From the NCBI GenBank assembly GCA_946902985.2, contig OX336389.2, positions 979,970,482 through 980,034,481 of the forward strand: 64,000 nucleotides of DNA. The letters are read 5' to 3'. The position numbers and the translations under genes were made by a program. The notes under the pieces are model-generated. The model worked only from the letters and a program-made list of their open reading frames with translations, was not told the DNA's origin and made no database searches. This document shows, one piece after another, positions 49,353-61,032 of this stretch. Every line of letters starts with the position of its first letter. Position 1 is the first letter of the stretch. This stretch comes from Meconema thalassinum. Taxonomy: Eukaryota > Arthropoda > Insecta > Orthoptera > Tettigoniidae.

Positions 49353-51518
49353 ATGGAAGAAATGATGAGAATGATGAGGAGTTTGGAGGAGAGTTCGAAA
49401 GAGGCTGGACGGCGTGTAGCCGCTATTATGAAAGAAAATACAGAGGCTTTAGAAAAGAAACTTAAAGAAAATTCTGATTCTTTAGAAAGTAAACTTAAAG
49501 AAAATTCTGATTCTTTAGAGAATAAACTTAAAGAAAATTTGAATGATAAACTTAAAGAAAATTCTGATTCTTTAGAAAATAAACTTAAAGAAAATTCTGA
49601 TTCTTTAGAAAATAAACTTAAAGAAAGTTTGGAAAATAAACTTAAAGAAAGTTATGATTCTTTAAAAGGTAACTTAAAAGAAAGTTTAGAGGATAAACTC
49701 AAAGAAAATTCCGACTTGTTAGAAAGCAGGTTAAAAGATAACTTAAAGGAAAATTTAAACAGTAAATTTAATTCAATGGAAAGTAAATTTAAAGAGAATT
49801 CTGAAATTTTGAAAATGACACTTGAAAGTAAAATGAATAAATTATGCGATAAAACACATGAGCTCGAAACTTCGTTAGCTACTAACGCTAGTTTAATGGA
49901 CGATAAATTTCGCGATGCCGATCTTCGATCCCAAAGCTTAGCTGATAGGATAGAACATGGTCTTAGGAAAGTTGGTGAAGACATGGTCAACCTGGAAGTC
50001 AGAGTGAAGAAGGAGAGTAACGAGATGGGAATTCTAGTTGTTCAGCGTTTAACGGAACAATTCAAGGAACTTGTCATGGGAGAAATAAGAGAAGGAGTGA
50101 TTCATGAATTGCAAACTGAGATTAAAACCACAGTTGTCAATGAAATTAAAGACACACTCAAGCTGGAGAATCAAGAGGGAATCAAGGAGATTAGGGAATC
50201 TTTGTCATCCCACATTGAAGTAATTGCCAAGGATATTCAAGCAACTCAGAAGGACATATCAGATATGACAGGGTCATTGAAAAGTCATGAGGCTGTTATG
50301 AACCAGATATCCATTGATGTTAAAGACAATTGTAAGGAGACTGAAGCAATCAAGAAGATGGCAGAAGAAAACCAGAAGGAACTTGAGGCTATGAAAACTC
50401 AAATAAAGGATGAGAAACAGTCTGATCATCTTTTGAAAATGCCGAATGTAAGGGGAAAGGAACAGATACAGATAAATCTAGGAGGAGCTAGAGAGACTGA
50501 AAGACAGGATGAGGTCAGGACAGTATTTCAATCCAACCCCATAACTGTGTTTAAGAATATAGAAGATAAGCCTTCTAAATTTTCAGGGCGAGATTCTGTA
50601 ACACCCGTGGAATTTCTGAGAGAAGCAGGTGATTACCTGAAAGATTCTAAGATCCCTAAAGAAAGACAGATCAGGGTAATAGGGAAGTTCTTGGAAGGTC
50701 CCGCACTTTTGTGGTTTAGAGCATTTAGATCCACTCTAAATACTTTTGAGGAGTTTTCTCGTGGGTTATTGAAGAAGTTTTGGTCCCCTGAAACCCAACA
50801 GCAAGTTAGAGCAGAGTTGTATTCAAAGAGATTCTCGACGTCACAACCTACTCGATACTCTACATACTTTTCTGGACAGTTGTCTAAACTCCAACATTTA
50901 GATCCGCCAATGCCAGATAACGAGTTGATTACTGCTTTGATACGACAATTTCCAGCAGACGTCCAGAGGACTTTGATCGCTGCTGACATCTACAATATGG
51001 AACAGTTTGATGAAGTATTGCAAAAGCTGGATCATACAAACGCTCAATTCTTCCATCAGAAGGGAGTAAAGAATAATAACGCTGTGTATGCTGTTATGGC
51101 TGACAGTTATTCTCAGACACCTCGAGAGATTCGAGAGGAGCGAGAAGAGAAATCGCCGAGGGAAGATTCCAATACGAGAGGATGGAACCAATACCGTAAC
51201 AGATACAGTTACAAACCATATGCAAGACCGGATGGTGGTAATCGAGACAACACTCGATGGAGAAGACCACGTGATACTCAAGGAAGGTACCAGGAAAGGA
51301 GATCCTATGGTAGAAACTACAATAACAGAGGGAATGTAGATACTCGTCAGTCCAATGAAGAGTTTAACAAGGACACGAGGAAAAACTTGGAAGCAAGACA
51401 CCAAGATAACTTACAATTTGTGGAACAGAGGCCCAATGATCCAGGTCCATCGGGAACACAACAATCCCGGGGGAATGGTAAAATTAAAGAGTTTGAATAT
51501 TGTGGAAGTAAACAATAA
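49353..51518 (+). CDS. Gag with extended 11-residue-repeat coiled coil
   Basis: 721 codons. Residues ~28-155 are degenerate 11-residue repeats of the type KLKENSDSLEN, encoded by a 33-nt unit; long helices continue to ~residue 370. Residues ~404-560 form a Retrotrans_gag capsid domain: KPSKFSGRDSVTPVEFLREA, FLEGPALLWFRAF, FEEFSRGLLKKFW and LITALIRQFPADVQ. The C-terminal ~100 residues are Arg/Tyr/Asn-rich (RRPRDTQGRYQERRSYGRNY) and probably bind RNA; no CCHC zinc knuckle is visible. Insect gypsy Gags are usually 350-500 residues, so this one is long because of the N-terminal coiled coil. The ATG follows a 510-nt leader after the 5' LTR. Gag is open in a young element, so it may be expressed and supply particles, with pol provided in trans. 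Confidence 0.92.
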   Translation: MEEMMRMMRSLEESSKEAGRRVAAIMKENTEALEKKLKENSDSLESKLKENSDSLENKLKENLNDKLKENSDSLENKLKENSDSLENKLKESLENKLKESYDSLKGNLKESLEDKLKENSDLLESRLKDNLKENLNSKFNSMESKFKENSEILKMTLESKMNKLCDKTHELETSLATNASLMDDKFRDADLRSQSLADRIEHGLRKVGEDMVNLEVRVKKESNEMGILVVQRLTEQFKELVMGEIREGVIHELQTEIKTTVVNEIKDTLKLENQEGIKEIRESLSSHIEVIAKDIQATQKDISDMTGSLKSHEAVMNQISIDVKDNCKETEAIKKMAEENQKELEAMKTQIKDEKQSDHLLKMPNVRGKEQIQINLGGARETERQDEVRTVFQSNPITVFKNIEDKPSKFSGRDSVTPVEFLREAGDYLKDSKIPKERQIRVIGKFLEGPALLWFRAFRSTLNTFEEFSRGLLKKFWSPETQQQVRAELYSKRFSTSQPTRYSTYFSGQLSKLQHLDPPMPDNELITALIRQFPADVQRTLIAADIYNMEQFDEVLQKLDHTNAQFFHQKGVKNNNAVYAVMADSYSQTPREIREEREEKSPREDSNTRGWNQYRNRYSYKPYARPDGGNRDNTRWRRPRDTQGRYQERRSYGRNYNNRGNVDTRQSNEEFNKDTRKNLEARHQDNLQFVEQRPNDPGPSGTQQSRGNGKIKEFEYCGSKQ

Positions 51519-51612
51519 TGGAAGCTATGAAGTAGCCAATACACGAACTGGTAACATCGTGGGAACTTATAATGCTTCGAATTTGAAGATCTATTATTCA
51601 AGAACCAGATAA
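51481..51612 (+). pseudogene. Integrase C-terminus-like remnant
   Basis: In the frame one base after gag, overlapping its end, the sequence reads LNIVEVNNNGSYEVANTRTG and NIVGTYNASNLKIYYSRTR then a stop. The pattern (..V..NGSYE....TG..VGTYN...LK.YY) fits the C-terminal end of gypsy-type integrases. It suggests that a deletion removed pol from the gag end to the last ~44 codons. Confidence 0.65.
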
Positions 51613-51677
51613 TTTAATGTGTAGATAGGAAAAATAAAAATTTTTCAATGTTTATTTTTTGCTAGGTGTGGGGTGGA

Positions 51678-54600
51678 TGTGCCCAACTCTAGGAATGGGT
51701 ATTCCAAGTTTCAGACACCTAGATATCAAGGGAAAGGCTGTAGCCGCTTTTGAAAGTTCAGATATTTGAATATCGCGCTACATTGCTTCTCGAAGCCTTT
51801 CGAAGGAAATTACCGATAGTTGGATGGTAAATGACGTAGCGAGTAACAGCAGAGGTGGAGACTATTTATTGATTAAATAGTTAACTATGGAGCAGAGACT
51901 TGAGACTGGGATCAGATTACTGGCACGGCCAAATAAAAGAGAATGCAATTAATATCAAGTAAATCGGACCAGGGATTCAAGAGATATGAGGATTTCTAGA
52001 TATCAGGCGATGACGCGTGACCCTGACCGTTTTTGTATAAAAGCAAGCTGGAGCAGGCTTAGTTAGCTCAATTCATCACAAGCACTTGGCGAGCAAGTTG
52101 CGTCTACGCTGAGCCAAGGCACATGGTTGCCGCCTCTACGAAGAAGTACTTTTCAAATCGTGATAGTCACGAGAAGTGCTGCGCAAACGAGTTGGAACTT
52201 AGTAAGTTTCTGGTGAGGAGAATCACTGAGGTGATTGTATTTCTACAGACATTGGTGGAAATATTTATATTTCCTAAAGGACATATGCTAGACTTGGTCT
52301 AGAAAGTAGTATTTGTCACAGTCCAATAGTAAATTAATACTTGGATGTTTAGATCCATTTGAAGTCAGTTTTCATATTTTGTAACTATTTAACCACTTCG
52401 ATCGGTCAGTACATTGAAGAATAGTCTATAACGGTGGCGTTCATTAGTCTACGCAAGGGAAACTGCAGGTTGTCTAGCGCATGGCAGATGGTGATATACA
52501 AACCATGCCCAGGGAACGATCTTCAGAACAGCCGTTAACTGCTTAGACTGTCAACGTTTTTCTTGTACTGATGAGATTACAGTGAGTTAAGTTACAACTG
52601 ACACATTTAAGAAGAGATCGCTTAGATCTGACCCTTTTCAAACAAACTGTTATGGCTTTGTTAGAAGCCCATATTAAAATGGAACCACAGTCATTTAAAA
52701 CGTCGAAAGATACTACCACTATGTCTGACTAGACGATTTGTGGGTCTACAATGGCGGCCGATACAAGGATTATACGTGCTTGTCCGCTAGGGCATGTCTA
52801 CGGATAAATCTGGTATAGACCAGGTTTACTACACTTCAAGAACATCAAGAAATGTAAGCCACATTTGAATTATTTTATGCCTAGCTAATTGGAACAAACT
52901 ATTTTTCTGCAGATGACCAACACATTTTTTTTCGTCGTATTTAAAGCTTGTAATGATTTACGCAAGACTTGTTAGATTTATTCTGAGCATTTTCAGCACT
53001 CAGAACAGTTTAGGATCGATGACCGAGCATTTTGAGCATTTATTTGAATTTTTCATATTTTTGGGAAATCCCGGTAATCAGCCGATGTAACTGTAAAAGT
53101 TAAATTTATTTTTGTTGAGGAATGGATATTTTTTCCATATTCGAAGGTTCGAACATGTGGATTCTCACATAATGAGATGATAATTAAACATATTTGAAAT
53201 AATAATAATAATAATAATCCACTAATAATAATAATAATAATTTTCATAATTTTTCTAAATAATTCTTGGATATTATATTTTATAATAATCATATGTATTG
53301 AGAAAGAGCCTATGAAGTAGTTGAAACATTTCTAGTTTGGAACAGGAGATTTTACGAAGGAGAGTGGTTAGCGCATGCCCGCATTCAACCTACATTTCAG
53401 TTCTGGTTGAACAGTTGATATTTGCAATGAGCAAAGTATATGTTTCATATAACACGGAGAGGCATGAAACGGGAAGCAATTGATATTTGTATCAAATAGG
53501 ATATTTTGTATTTATATAAAATCATGACGTAAATACACTTCGAAAGTGAAATGAAGCTTTTCATAAGTATGGTAAATTCACGGGTTGAACTGAATGGGAA
53601 AATAAAATAAACTTGTAAGTTTATTAATCTTCCAGTGTTGATAACAAGCAGAGGCTTGATTTATTGTATAAATTTTGGGAAGATAATTTATGTGTGTGGA
53701 ATAGTTGTAATGCCATTCCCAGGTGCGCATGTTAAGTCGCAGGAATGAAGGTTTTTTCGAGCATCAATCAAATAGCAGGTTCGATGGCTCAGGTTTATAG
53801 TAGAGTATTGGAGCCACACATTTCGTCGTATGAATAACCCGAAGGTTATTTCTTTGAAACCATCAGTTCTTATTTCAACCTTGTTTACGAATTCCATTTA
53901 GAATTTGATTTTGCTAGAACCCGGATTTGTCATGATAGTAGTTTATTCTTCTTCAGAGGAAGACCTTTGCCGTTGTTGTTGTTGTTATAATATTGTGTTC
54001 TTACACAAATAGTAGAATGGGCCACTGCCAATTTAAAATAATTCTTTAACCACGAATAATTTGAAGGATATTTTCAATCCTAGTGCCATGAACTAAATGA
54101 ATTCATTATAAAACTACGATTCTAATTTCCGCATTCTGTCGAAGAATTGCAAGTTGTGAAAGTTGCTAGAAATGGCCATAAATATAAATATTTTTTTCAT
54201 AATAATTCCAAGTGGAAAATCTAATAGTTGAATGGTTCAACCATTTATTGATCAAGTTGATGATTCAGAAATCATATATTTTGTTTGGAACTTGAAGTTC
54301 ATAATCGAGTCACTTCTCGAATGTTTAATGTCAGAAGAACAATTAATTGTTGTTGTGCTTCGCACAGTTCTTCGATGCTATGCTCAATGGTCAAATACTT
54401 TTCAGATATTGTTAATATGTGTTAATAATTTGTGTTGCTACGATGATAATAATAGTTTCAACGATATATTTTGGAAAACTGGAAAACAAATGAAAGTCTA
54501 AGAAATTCTATAAACATTTATTCTAAGAGTGTTAATATCATGTAAATAGTCAAACAGTGATCTACGTTATTTCCAGTATGGACAATTCATTTTGCACTGG

Positions 54601-55007
54601 AGTTAAAATATTAATAATTTTGGAACACAGTCCACAGGACTAACAATCGGACTTGTGTTTTCAAAAAGATTGTCAGATGTGTTTGGAAGATTTCTGTATA
54701 TTGTGTGTAAATAAGAGTGTGGATCGCCACACGTGGATGATGCTGCTTTGAGCATTATTCTTGCAGTCAGATTTTAACTTTAAATAAACTGAGATAATTT
54801 TACCAGATGTGTTTCACCCAATTAAATCTCCTTCTATCCTTATTGTTGCATTGAGCCAAAAATCAGCAAAGCATTTTTATAAATTTGATGTCGTTTTTGC
54901 GATTTGCTTTAACCCATCTGGCGCTCCGGGATATTTTGATTCTCGTGCTGACTGATTATTGGTAAAATGCATATGTGGTCGTGCGGACTCCGGTCTAAAC
55001 GGGCACA
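51678..55007 (+). repeat. 3' LTR
   Basis: 3,330 bp, near-identical to the 5' LTR. Preceded by the purine-rich gtgtggggtgga, a plausible polypurine tract for plus-strand priming. The second TATA is at 52036. Confidence 0.95.
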
Positions 55008-55415
55008 GTATATTATAGAACCAAAGTAACACACATGTAAGAATATAAGATGTGATCTATATATGAAGATATTAATCAGAAATAATATTATACAGTGTTC
55101 TTATAAGCAAAGAAGTAGCACAGATCTTCCCTTCATGTTCATCCATTTGTCAAGTGTTGAGTCTCAATAGTTAAAGGGACGTAAAACCAATAATTTAAAA
55201 AAAAAAGGTGTTGAGACCGCTGTCAGCTGAATCGCATCAATCGTGGCAGCTTTCAACCATCTGCCCATTCAACAATTACAGCACTGGTTTATGCGTACAA
55301 CCTTGTTTCCAAATAAGAGCGCTGGGTAGCAGCAACAAGTTACTGTGCCAGACATCGGGGAGTGCTAATGTAACGACTCTCCTCATATTTAAATATTGTT
55401 TTAGGATTTCTAGTA

Positions 55416-55838
55416 AAGTAGAACTCCAATTATCCTAACTCCGACTATCCGAATCGCTTTCAGAAAAAGAAATTAAGACGGAAACTAACTGTGATTCGCA
55501 AAATAATGATTTTGTATAGGCGCGCTATTGTCCTTCCCTCAACGAAGCTAGTGTAGGCACAGGGCGAACATTAATGGGATGGTGAGCTTACTTAGACCGA
55601 GATATTCAGCAAACTATGACTTTCATTTACTACTATTGTACAGCACGTGCCAGTACATACGCTATGTAAAATGTAAAAGTGTTGCCTTTTCATTTAATTA
55701 CATAATTAAAATGCATACAGTACCGAAAATAAGCTCTTTTTATTTATGTATACCATGTATGAAAATCCAATTATCCGAATTTTTGATTATCCGAATGGAG
55801 ACCGGTCCATATTGATTCGGATAATTGGAGTTCTACTG
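55416..55838. mobile_element. pogo/Tigger-like MITE
   Basis: 423 bp with inverted ends (a/c)agtagaactccaattatcc, flanked by TA. The sequence attatccgaa recurs inside near both ends. The terminal pattern resembles Tigger/pogo elements. No ORF of note. Confidence 0.8.
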
Positions 55839-55889
55839 TAGTTAGTATGGTTCAGAAATACATTTCCCATATGAATTAACACTTGAAGG

Positions 55890-56200
55890 CCGTAACCGTC
55901 GTAGAGCGTCTGCCTCTCTCCCGGAGGCCCCGGGTTCGATTCCCAGCATTGTCAGGGATTGTAGAAACTGACGTTAGGTTTGCAACGGGGTGCACTCAGC
56001 CTAGTGAGGACAACTGAGTAGCTGTCTACCTGTGAGACAGCGCCCCGGTCTCAAAAACCAAGATTAACGGTGGAGGGGACCTGACGCGTTGACCACGTGA
56101 CACTCCCCAATCTGCAGGTCAAATGGCTGGACAGCGGTCGCTTGGTAGGCCTAGGCCCTTCATGTGCTGTGGTGTCAAGGGTTATCATTACCATAACATT
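55890..56200 (+). mobile_element. tRNA-derived SINE (family C)
   Basis: A-box-like cgtcgtagagcgtct, B box cgggttcgattccc, followed by the family C body (gggtgcactcagcctagtga, aaaccaagattaac) as at 39358-39665. Confidence 0.8.
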
Positions 56201-56222
56201 TAAGGGCTTCATTAATTATTAT

Positions 56223-59200
56223 GTCTCCCATAAGTCCAACCCCCTCGTCCACGTTGTGGGAGACGGGCAACGGCACAAAGTAGGGAATCGCCAGTAGGGG
56301 CGAAGTACAGTGGGGACTTCGTGTGCCCCGGGACCGTTACGGTAGCTGTGAAGGTCCTACAGGAACCCTGAAAAGTGACGGCTAACGGGGCTCTGGTGAA
56401 GCTACGATAGGCCCAGTAGTGGATGAAACCAAATGCTTTCAAAAATGGGACGAGCCTCGGACATGACATATTTAATAGGCGACGACACGGCTGTACACAC
56501 AGACTAAGATTTGGAACTTTAAACCTAAGAACGCTGACGGGGAAGGTGGAGGAGATAGTGGATATGATGGAAAGAAGGAAGTTGGATTTATTGGGATTGG
56601 CAGAAACAAAGCGGAAAGGGGAAGGAAGGAGATAACTGAGAAAAGGCTATAGACTGTACTGGAGTGGGAATAAAGAGGGAAAGAGGAATGGAGTGGGAGT
56701 AGTAGTACAAGATGGTTTAAAAGAAGAAGTGAGGAGAATAAGTGATAGGATGATGAAAGTGAAAGTAGCACTAAGGGGAGAGACCGTAGAAATAGTGCAA
56801 GTGTATGCTCCACAAGTAGGCTGCGCCTCTGAAGAGAAGGAGGAGTTTGAAGAGGAATTGCAGAAGCAGCTGGTAGGAAGAAATATGATTGTTATGGGGG
56901 ATCTCAACGCCCATGTAGGAAGAGAAAGACAAGGTTATGAGAGTGTTCTAGTACCAGAGGGTTGGGGCAGAAGAAATGAGGAAGGAAAGAGACTGTTGGA
57001 CTTCTGCCAGAGGAACAGCCTGCTAGTTGGGAACTCCTGGTTTAAGAAAAGAGAGAGCCACACAATCACATGGTACAGTGATGACTTGACCAGGAAGTCG
57101 GTGGTCGACTATATACTGTATGAGAAAGAACTAAATAAGAACATCAAGGTTATACCATCGGACAACCTGGATAGCGACCATCGATTGCTGGTAATGAACC
57201 TGAGAGGGAGTAAGGAGAAGAAAGGGACCGAGAACCAGGAAAGACGTATAAGGATATGGAAACTGAAAGAAGGGGATAGAAGGGTCGAGTACCTCAAAAT
57301 GGTAAAGGAAGGAATTCCAACAGATGAAGAAAGAGGGGTGGAAGAGGAATGAGCTAGATTTAAGAAGACACTAGTAGGTGCAGCAGAAGCAGTATGTGGG
57401 AGGACAAGTAGTAAGAAGAGGTGGAAGGAAACACCATGGTGGAATGAGAAGACAAAAGATATAGTAAGGGAAAAGAATAGAGCCTTTAGGAGGTGGTATC
57501 AAAATAGGACGGTAGAGACAAGGGAAGAGTACCACGAAAGAAAGAAGGAGGCGAAGAGAGTAGTGGCTGAGGAGAGAAGAAAGTGGATGGAAGAGTGGAC
57601 AAAGATGATGGAGGATAGTGAAGGTACAAAAAAGGTCCTGTATGGGATGGTAAAAAATAAGAGGCGGAAGGATCCTACGGATTATGTTAGAATGGTGAAC
57701 AAAAGGAGACAAGAGATAGAAAATAGGGAAGAACTGAAGAAAATGTGGAAAGAATATTTTGAAGAACTTCTGAACCTGAATGGAAAAGATGGTGAGGAGG
57801 AAGAAATCGGGGAAGAGGATGATGAACTGCAAACAGAAAAGGACTTAACATGGAAAGAAGTGGAAGATGCAGTGAACAAGATGAAAGGAGGGAAGGCACC
57901 GGGTGTGGATGAGTTGAGTGTGGAGATGGTGAGAGCAGCAGGAGAGGTGGGGATACAGTGGTTGTACCGAGTGATGAGGACAGCATGGAAGGAAAGGAAG
58001 ACCCCAGAGGACTGGAAAAAAGGAATAATTGTCCCGACCTACAAGAAAGGTAGTAGAACAGATTGCAGAAACTATCGGGGAATAACACTGATGAGTCATT
58101 GTGCAAAGATCTTCGAGAAAGTTTTGGAAAAGAGAATTAGGACAAGGATAGAAGGAGGGATGAGAGAAGAACAACATGGCTTCAGAGCAGGAAGGTCCAC
58201 AGTGGATTTGATTTTTGCTGTAAGGCAGTTACAAGAACAGTACTATGAGTATGGAACAGATCTACTGATGGCCTTCCTGGACATTGAAAAAGCATATGAC
58301 AGTGTATGCAGAAACAAAGTATGGAAGTCCCTGGAGGATAGAGGAGTAGAGAAATGGACTATAAAGAGGATAAAGGAGATGTACTAGGGAAGCGTGAGCT
58401 GTGTGAAAGTGGGAGGAGAGAGATCAGACTGGTTGGAACAGAGAAATGGCCTGAAACAAGGAAGTGCACTGTCACCATTACTTTTCATTGTGGTGATGGA
58501 TGACATAATGACCCGAGTGGCACAAGTAATTGGGGAAGGAAAGATGAAAGCAATGGTGTTTGCAGATGATTTGGGGAAACAAGGAGGAGGAGGTTCAGGA
58601 ACAGTTGGACGTGTGGGAAGGAATAATACAAGGATATGGGATGAAATTTAGCATAAATAAGAGTGAGTTGGTAATCACAACAAGGAAGAAGGAAAGAACC
58701 ACAACGGGAATAACAATTGGTGGGGAACAGCTGAAGAAAGTGGAGAGTTTCAAGTATCTGGGAAGCCTGATACAAGATAATGGAAGAAACGATAGAGAAA
58801 TAAATGAGTGGGGGAGGCAGGCAGAAGCATTTCGGAGGAATGTGAGAAGCATGTTATGGAGCAAGGATGTCCCTCAGAACAGCAAAAAGATCATATATCG
58901 GACGTACTATGTCCCTATCCTGACGTATGCCTCGGAGACCTGGGTTATGAAAGGAAGAGAGAAGAGCAAAATACAGGCCAGTGAGATGAGGTTCTTGAGA
59001 AGCAGTATTGGAGCTACAAAGATGGACAGAATAAGAAATGAGAGGACCAGATAATTAATGAAGGAGGAACCATTACAGGATGGTATAGAGAAATCTAGAC
59101 TTAGATGGTATGGACATGTAAAACGAATGGAGGAGAAGAGGATACCCAGGCGAGTACACGAGACGAAGTGGGAAGGAAAGAGACCGAGAGACAGGTGGCT

Positions 59201-59347
59201 GAAGGGGGTGGAAGAAAGCGTGAAGAAGAGAGGAGAAGACTGGACAAGGGTGGAGGCTGAGAGATGGTGGGAAGACAGAAGACGTTGGAGAGGCTTGTGT
59301 TCCAAACAGACCCGGCCAGTGGCTGGAAACTGTGCAAGATGATGATG
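56223..59347 (+). mobile_element. RTE-type LINE copy B, full length
   Basis: 3,125 bp flanked by a 12-bp duplication attaattattat (56211-56222 and 59348-59359). It has a ~200-bp 5' leader (agacgggcaacggcac, gcgaagtacagtggggac), a single long coding region 56423-59342 and a gatgatga tail. It gives the reference for copy A. Confidence 0.9.
56423..59342 (+). pseudogene. RTE-type APE endonuclease/RT, multiple lesions
   Basis: APE part: RFGTLNLRTLTGKVEEIVDM, LGLAETKRKG, VQVYAPQVGC, MGDLNAHVGRER and DSDHRLLVMN. RT part: KAPGVDELSVEMVRAAG, NYRGITLMSHCAKIFEKVLE, RAGRSTVDLIFAVRQLQ, FLDIEKAYDSV, GLKQGSALSPLLFIV. C-terminal region as in copy A, ending PVAGNCAR. Lesions: TAA at ~56633, TGA at ~57350, TAG at 58386 (AAG in copy A), an 8-bp deletion at ~58571 that removes part of the FADD-following segment, and TAA at 59052 (GAA in copy A). 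No frame other than RTE is present. Inactive. Confidence 0.9.
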
Positions 59348-59399
59348 ATTAATTATTATAAAATTGCTCAATGTTCCTTTTTTTGACCCCCCCCCCCCC

Positions 59400-61030
59400 C
59401 AAACCAGGGGTTTACATTAGTGGGACCCCTGCTGAACATACTCTATTTTATCTTTACTGTCGAACTCCCTTGGTCAACTCTTGTTCTCGTCCTGCCTCAA
59501 CCTTATTAGGTTATCAGAGGCCTGGGATGTCTTTCATTTTCCTGCCTTAATTGGCTCTTGTCGTTTTCTTTCCTGATGCCCTAATTTTTGTGGGGTCAGA
59601 CCTCCTTTTGTCCTTTTTCTGCCTTCTGTAAGAGGCCCTAAAGGAGGTAGGGTTGTCCCACCGTGCATCTTGGTTATCGATAAACCCTCAATGATAAAGG
59701 TAATTGCTGTTTAAAGGGGTGAAACAATCTAGGTTATCTACCCCTAATTGTTTAGGTTATAATGAGAAATTATGATGAAATGAAATCAACAACTAGGCTA
59801 AAACTAATTACTGACATATGTACTAGAAGAAGAAATCAACAAAAATAAAAGAAAGAAAGGAACAAGGGAAATAAATGACTGAAAAGAAATGCTCTCAATC
59901 TTCGAGGGGCAGATGACCTCTCTCATCAGCCCCTAAAAATAACAATCTTTGAAGAATGAGGTACTTGGAAACTACTAGAGCCATGAAAGAACGATAGGAA
60001 AACGAAAGAAGAAATGCAGATGAATGCAGATCCAGATCTGGAACACCCCACGGTCGCCAAGTCCCGAGCTCACAAGATGAGCCCTTGAGGGTGTAGCCCT
60101 ATCCAGAATACACCATGAGTGATGGAGCTACATACACCCAGCCCGGCCTTGTGTAGAAGGCAGAAGATGCCATGAAACAAAAAGAAGAGGGCTGATCCCT
60201 TGAAGAATGAGAGTATCAGGAAAGATGAGATAAGAGCCAGTTAAGGCAGGAAAATAAAAGACTCCCTAGGTTTCTGATGCTGTAATACTGTTGGGGTTGG
60301 AAGAACACAAGAGTTGACCAAAGGAGGTTGACAGGTAGATGACAGAGAGGAATCCGGCACAAGTAAGCGGAAATAATGCTGGACTGGGCTGGGGTCCCGT
60401 GGTCGCCAACCCACGTCCCACTAGTTGTGAGCCCTTAAGGGCTCATGGCAAGTGAGTTTGGGAATTGGCACCCCTGATGGATTCCTGAGCTGTGTATGGT
60501 TTTCTTCTTTTTCCATAGACTGGGGCAAACACCTCTCCTTTTTTACCCTTTCAAGTCCCTGAATTCTTCCCTCGTGGCGTTGCGGCTAACAAGCTTGGCT
60601 GTCGCCCCAGAGGTCCGGGTTCGATTCCCGGCTCCGTCAAGAATTTTTATTCTGGTTTGAGTGCTGGAACGGGGTACACTCAGCTTTGTGAGTCACAACT
60701 GAGAAGTCGAGGGTTCGATTCACACCTTAGGCATCTTGGAAGAGGTTTTCCGTGGTTTCCCACTTCTACTTCAAGCAAATGCCAGGATGCTTCCTAACTT
60801 AAGGCCATGGCCGTCTCCTTCCCAATCCTCACTTGACTTACAAATATACACACTAATACAGCCATCGCAATAAGACAGGTTATCAGACAAATTCCACACA
60901 CACCCAAGTACACGGGGCTACATGATGTCGCAAAGCCCCTAAATAAATCAACATCATCTCATTCTCGGGGGCTGGAGGCATTTCCTTTCCCTGTCTTTTA
61001 CTTCCCTTATTCTTTTCTTTTCATCTCTTC
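59400..61030. repeat. Cluster of family X fragments in both orientations
   Basis: 59400-59650 (+) resembles the X 5' part (ttggtcaactcttgttctcg, gcccta..ttgtggggtcaga). 59690-60430 (-) is an X copy with gaacaccccacggtcgccaa and a minus-strand 5' end near 60430. 60431-60568 and 60952-61030 (+) form a third piece, split by the SINE at 60575. The cluster is preceded by a C run at 59388-59400. Confidence 0.7.
60575..60950 (+). mobile_element. tRNA-derived SINE (family B), full length
   Basis: tRNA-like head ctcgtggcgttgcggctaac with B box cgggttcgattccc, then body gcatcttggaagaggttttc ... gtggtttcccacttc, and tail cacggggctacatgatgtcg ... gcccctaaataaat. It serves as the reference for the fragments at 7071, 30646, 31543 and 39930. 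Confidence 0.82.
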
Positions 61031-61032
61031 TA

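Larger units (their letters stand above)
45513..55007 (+). mobile_element. Gag-only LTR retrotransposon with 3,330-bp LTRs
   Basis: A complete element of 9,495 bp: two 3,330-bp LTRs enclosing 2,835 bp. Flanking 4-bp duplication gtat (45509-45512 and 55008-55011). Each LTR starts TGTGCCC and ends GGGCACA. The only ORF is gag (49353-51518); protease, RT, RNase H and most of integrase are absent, with a short integrase-C-terminus-like tail at 51481-51612. It is a non-autonomous member of a probable Ty3/gypsy-type family. The LTRs differ at only about four positions that I noticed, so insertion is recent. Confidence 0.95.

Noticed and set aside
56472..56813. Long Ser/Pro/Leu-rich minus-strand frames over the RTE copies
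   Set aside because: Complement of purine-rich (Lys/Glu/Arg) RTE coding sequence; no independent signal.
60620..60640. Functional tRNA genes at B-box sites (e.g. 60621, 55930, 39411)
   Set aside because: Each tRNA-like head continues into a SINE body and none shows a complete cloverleaf.
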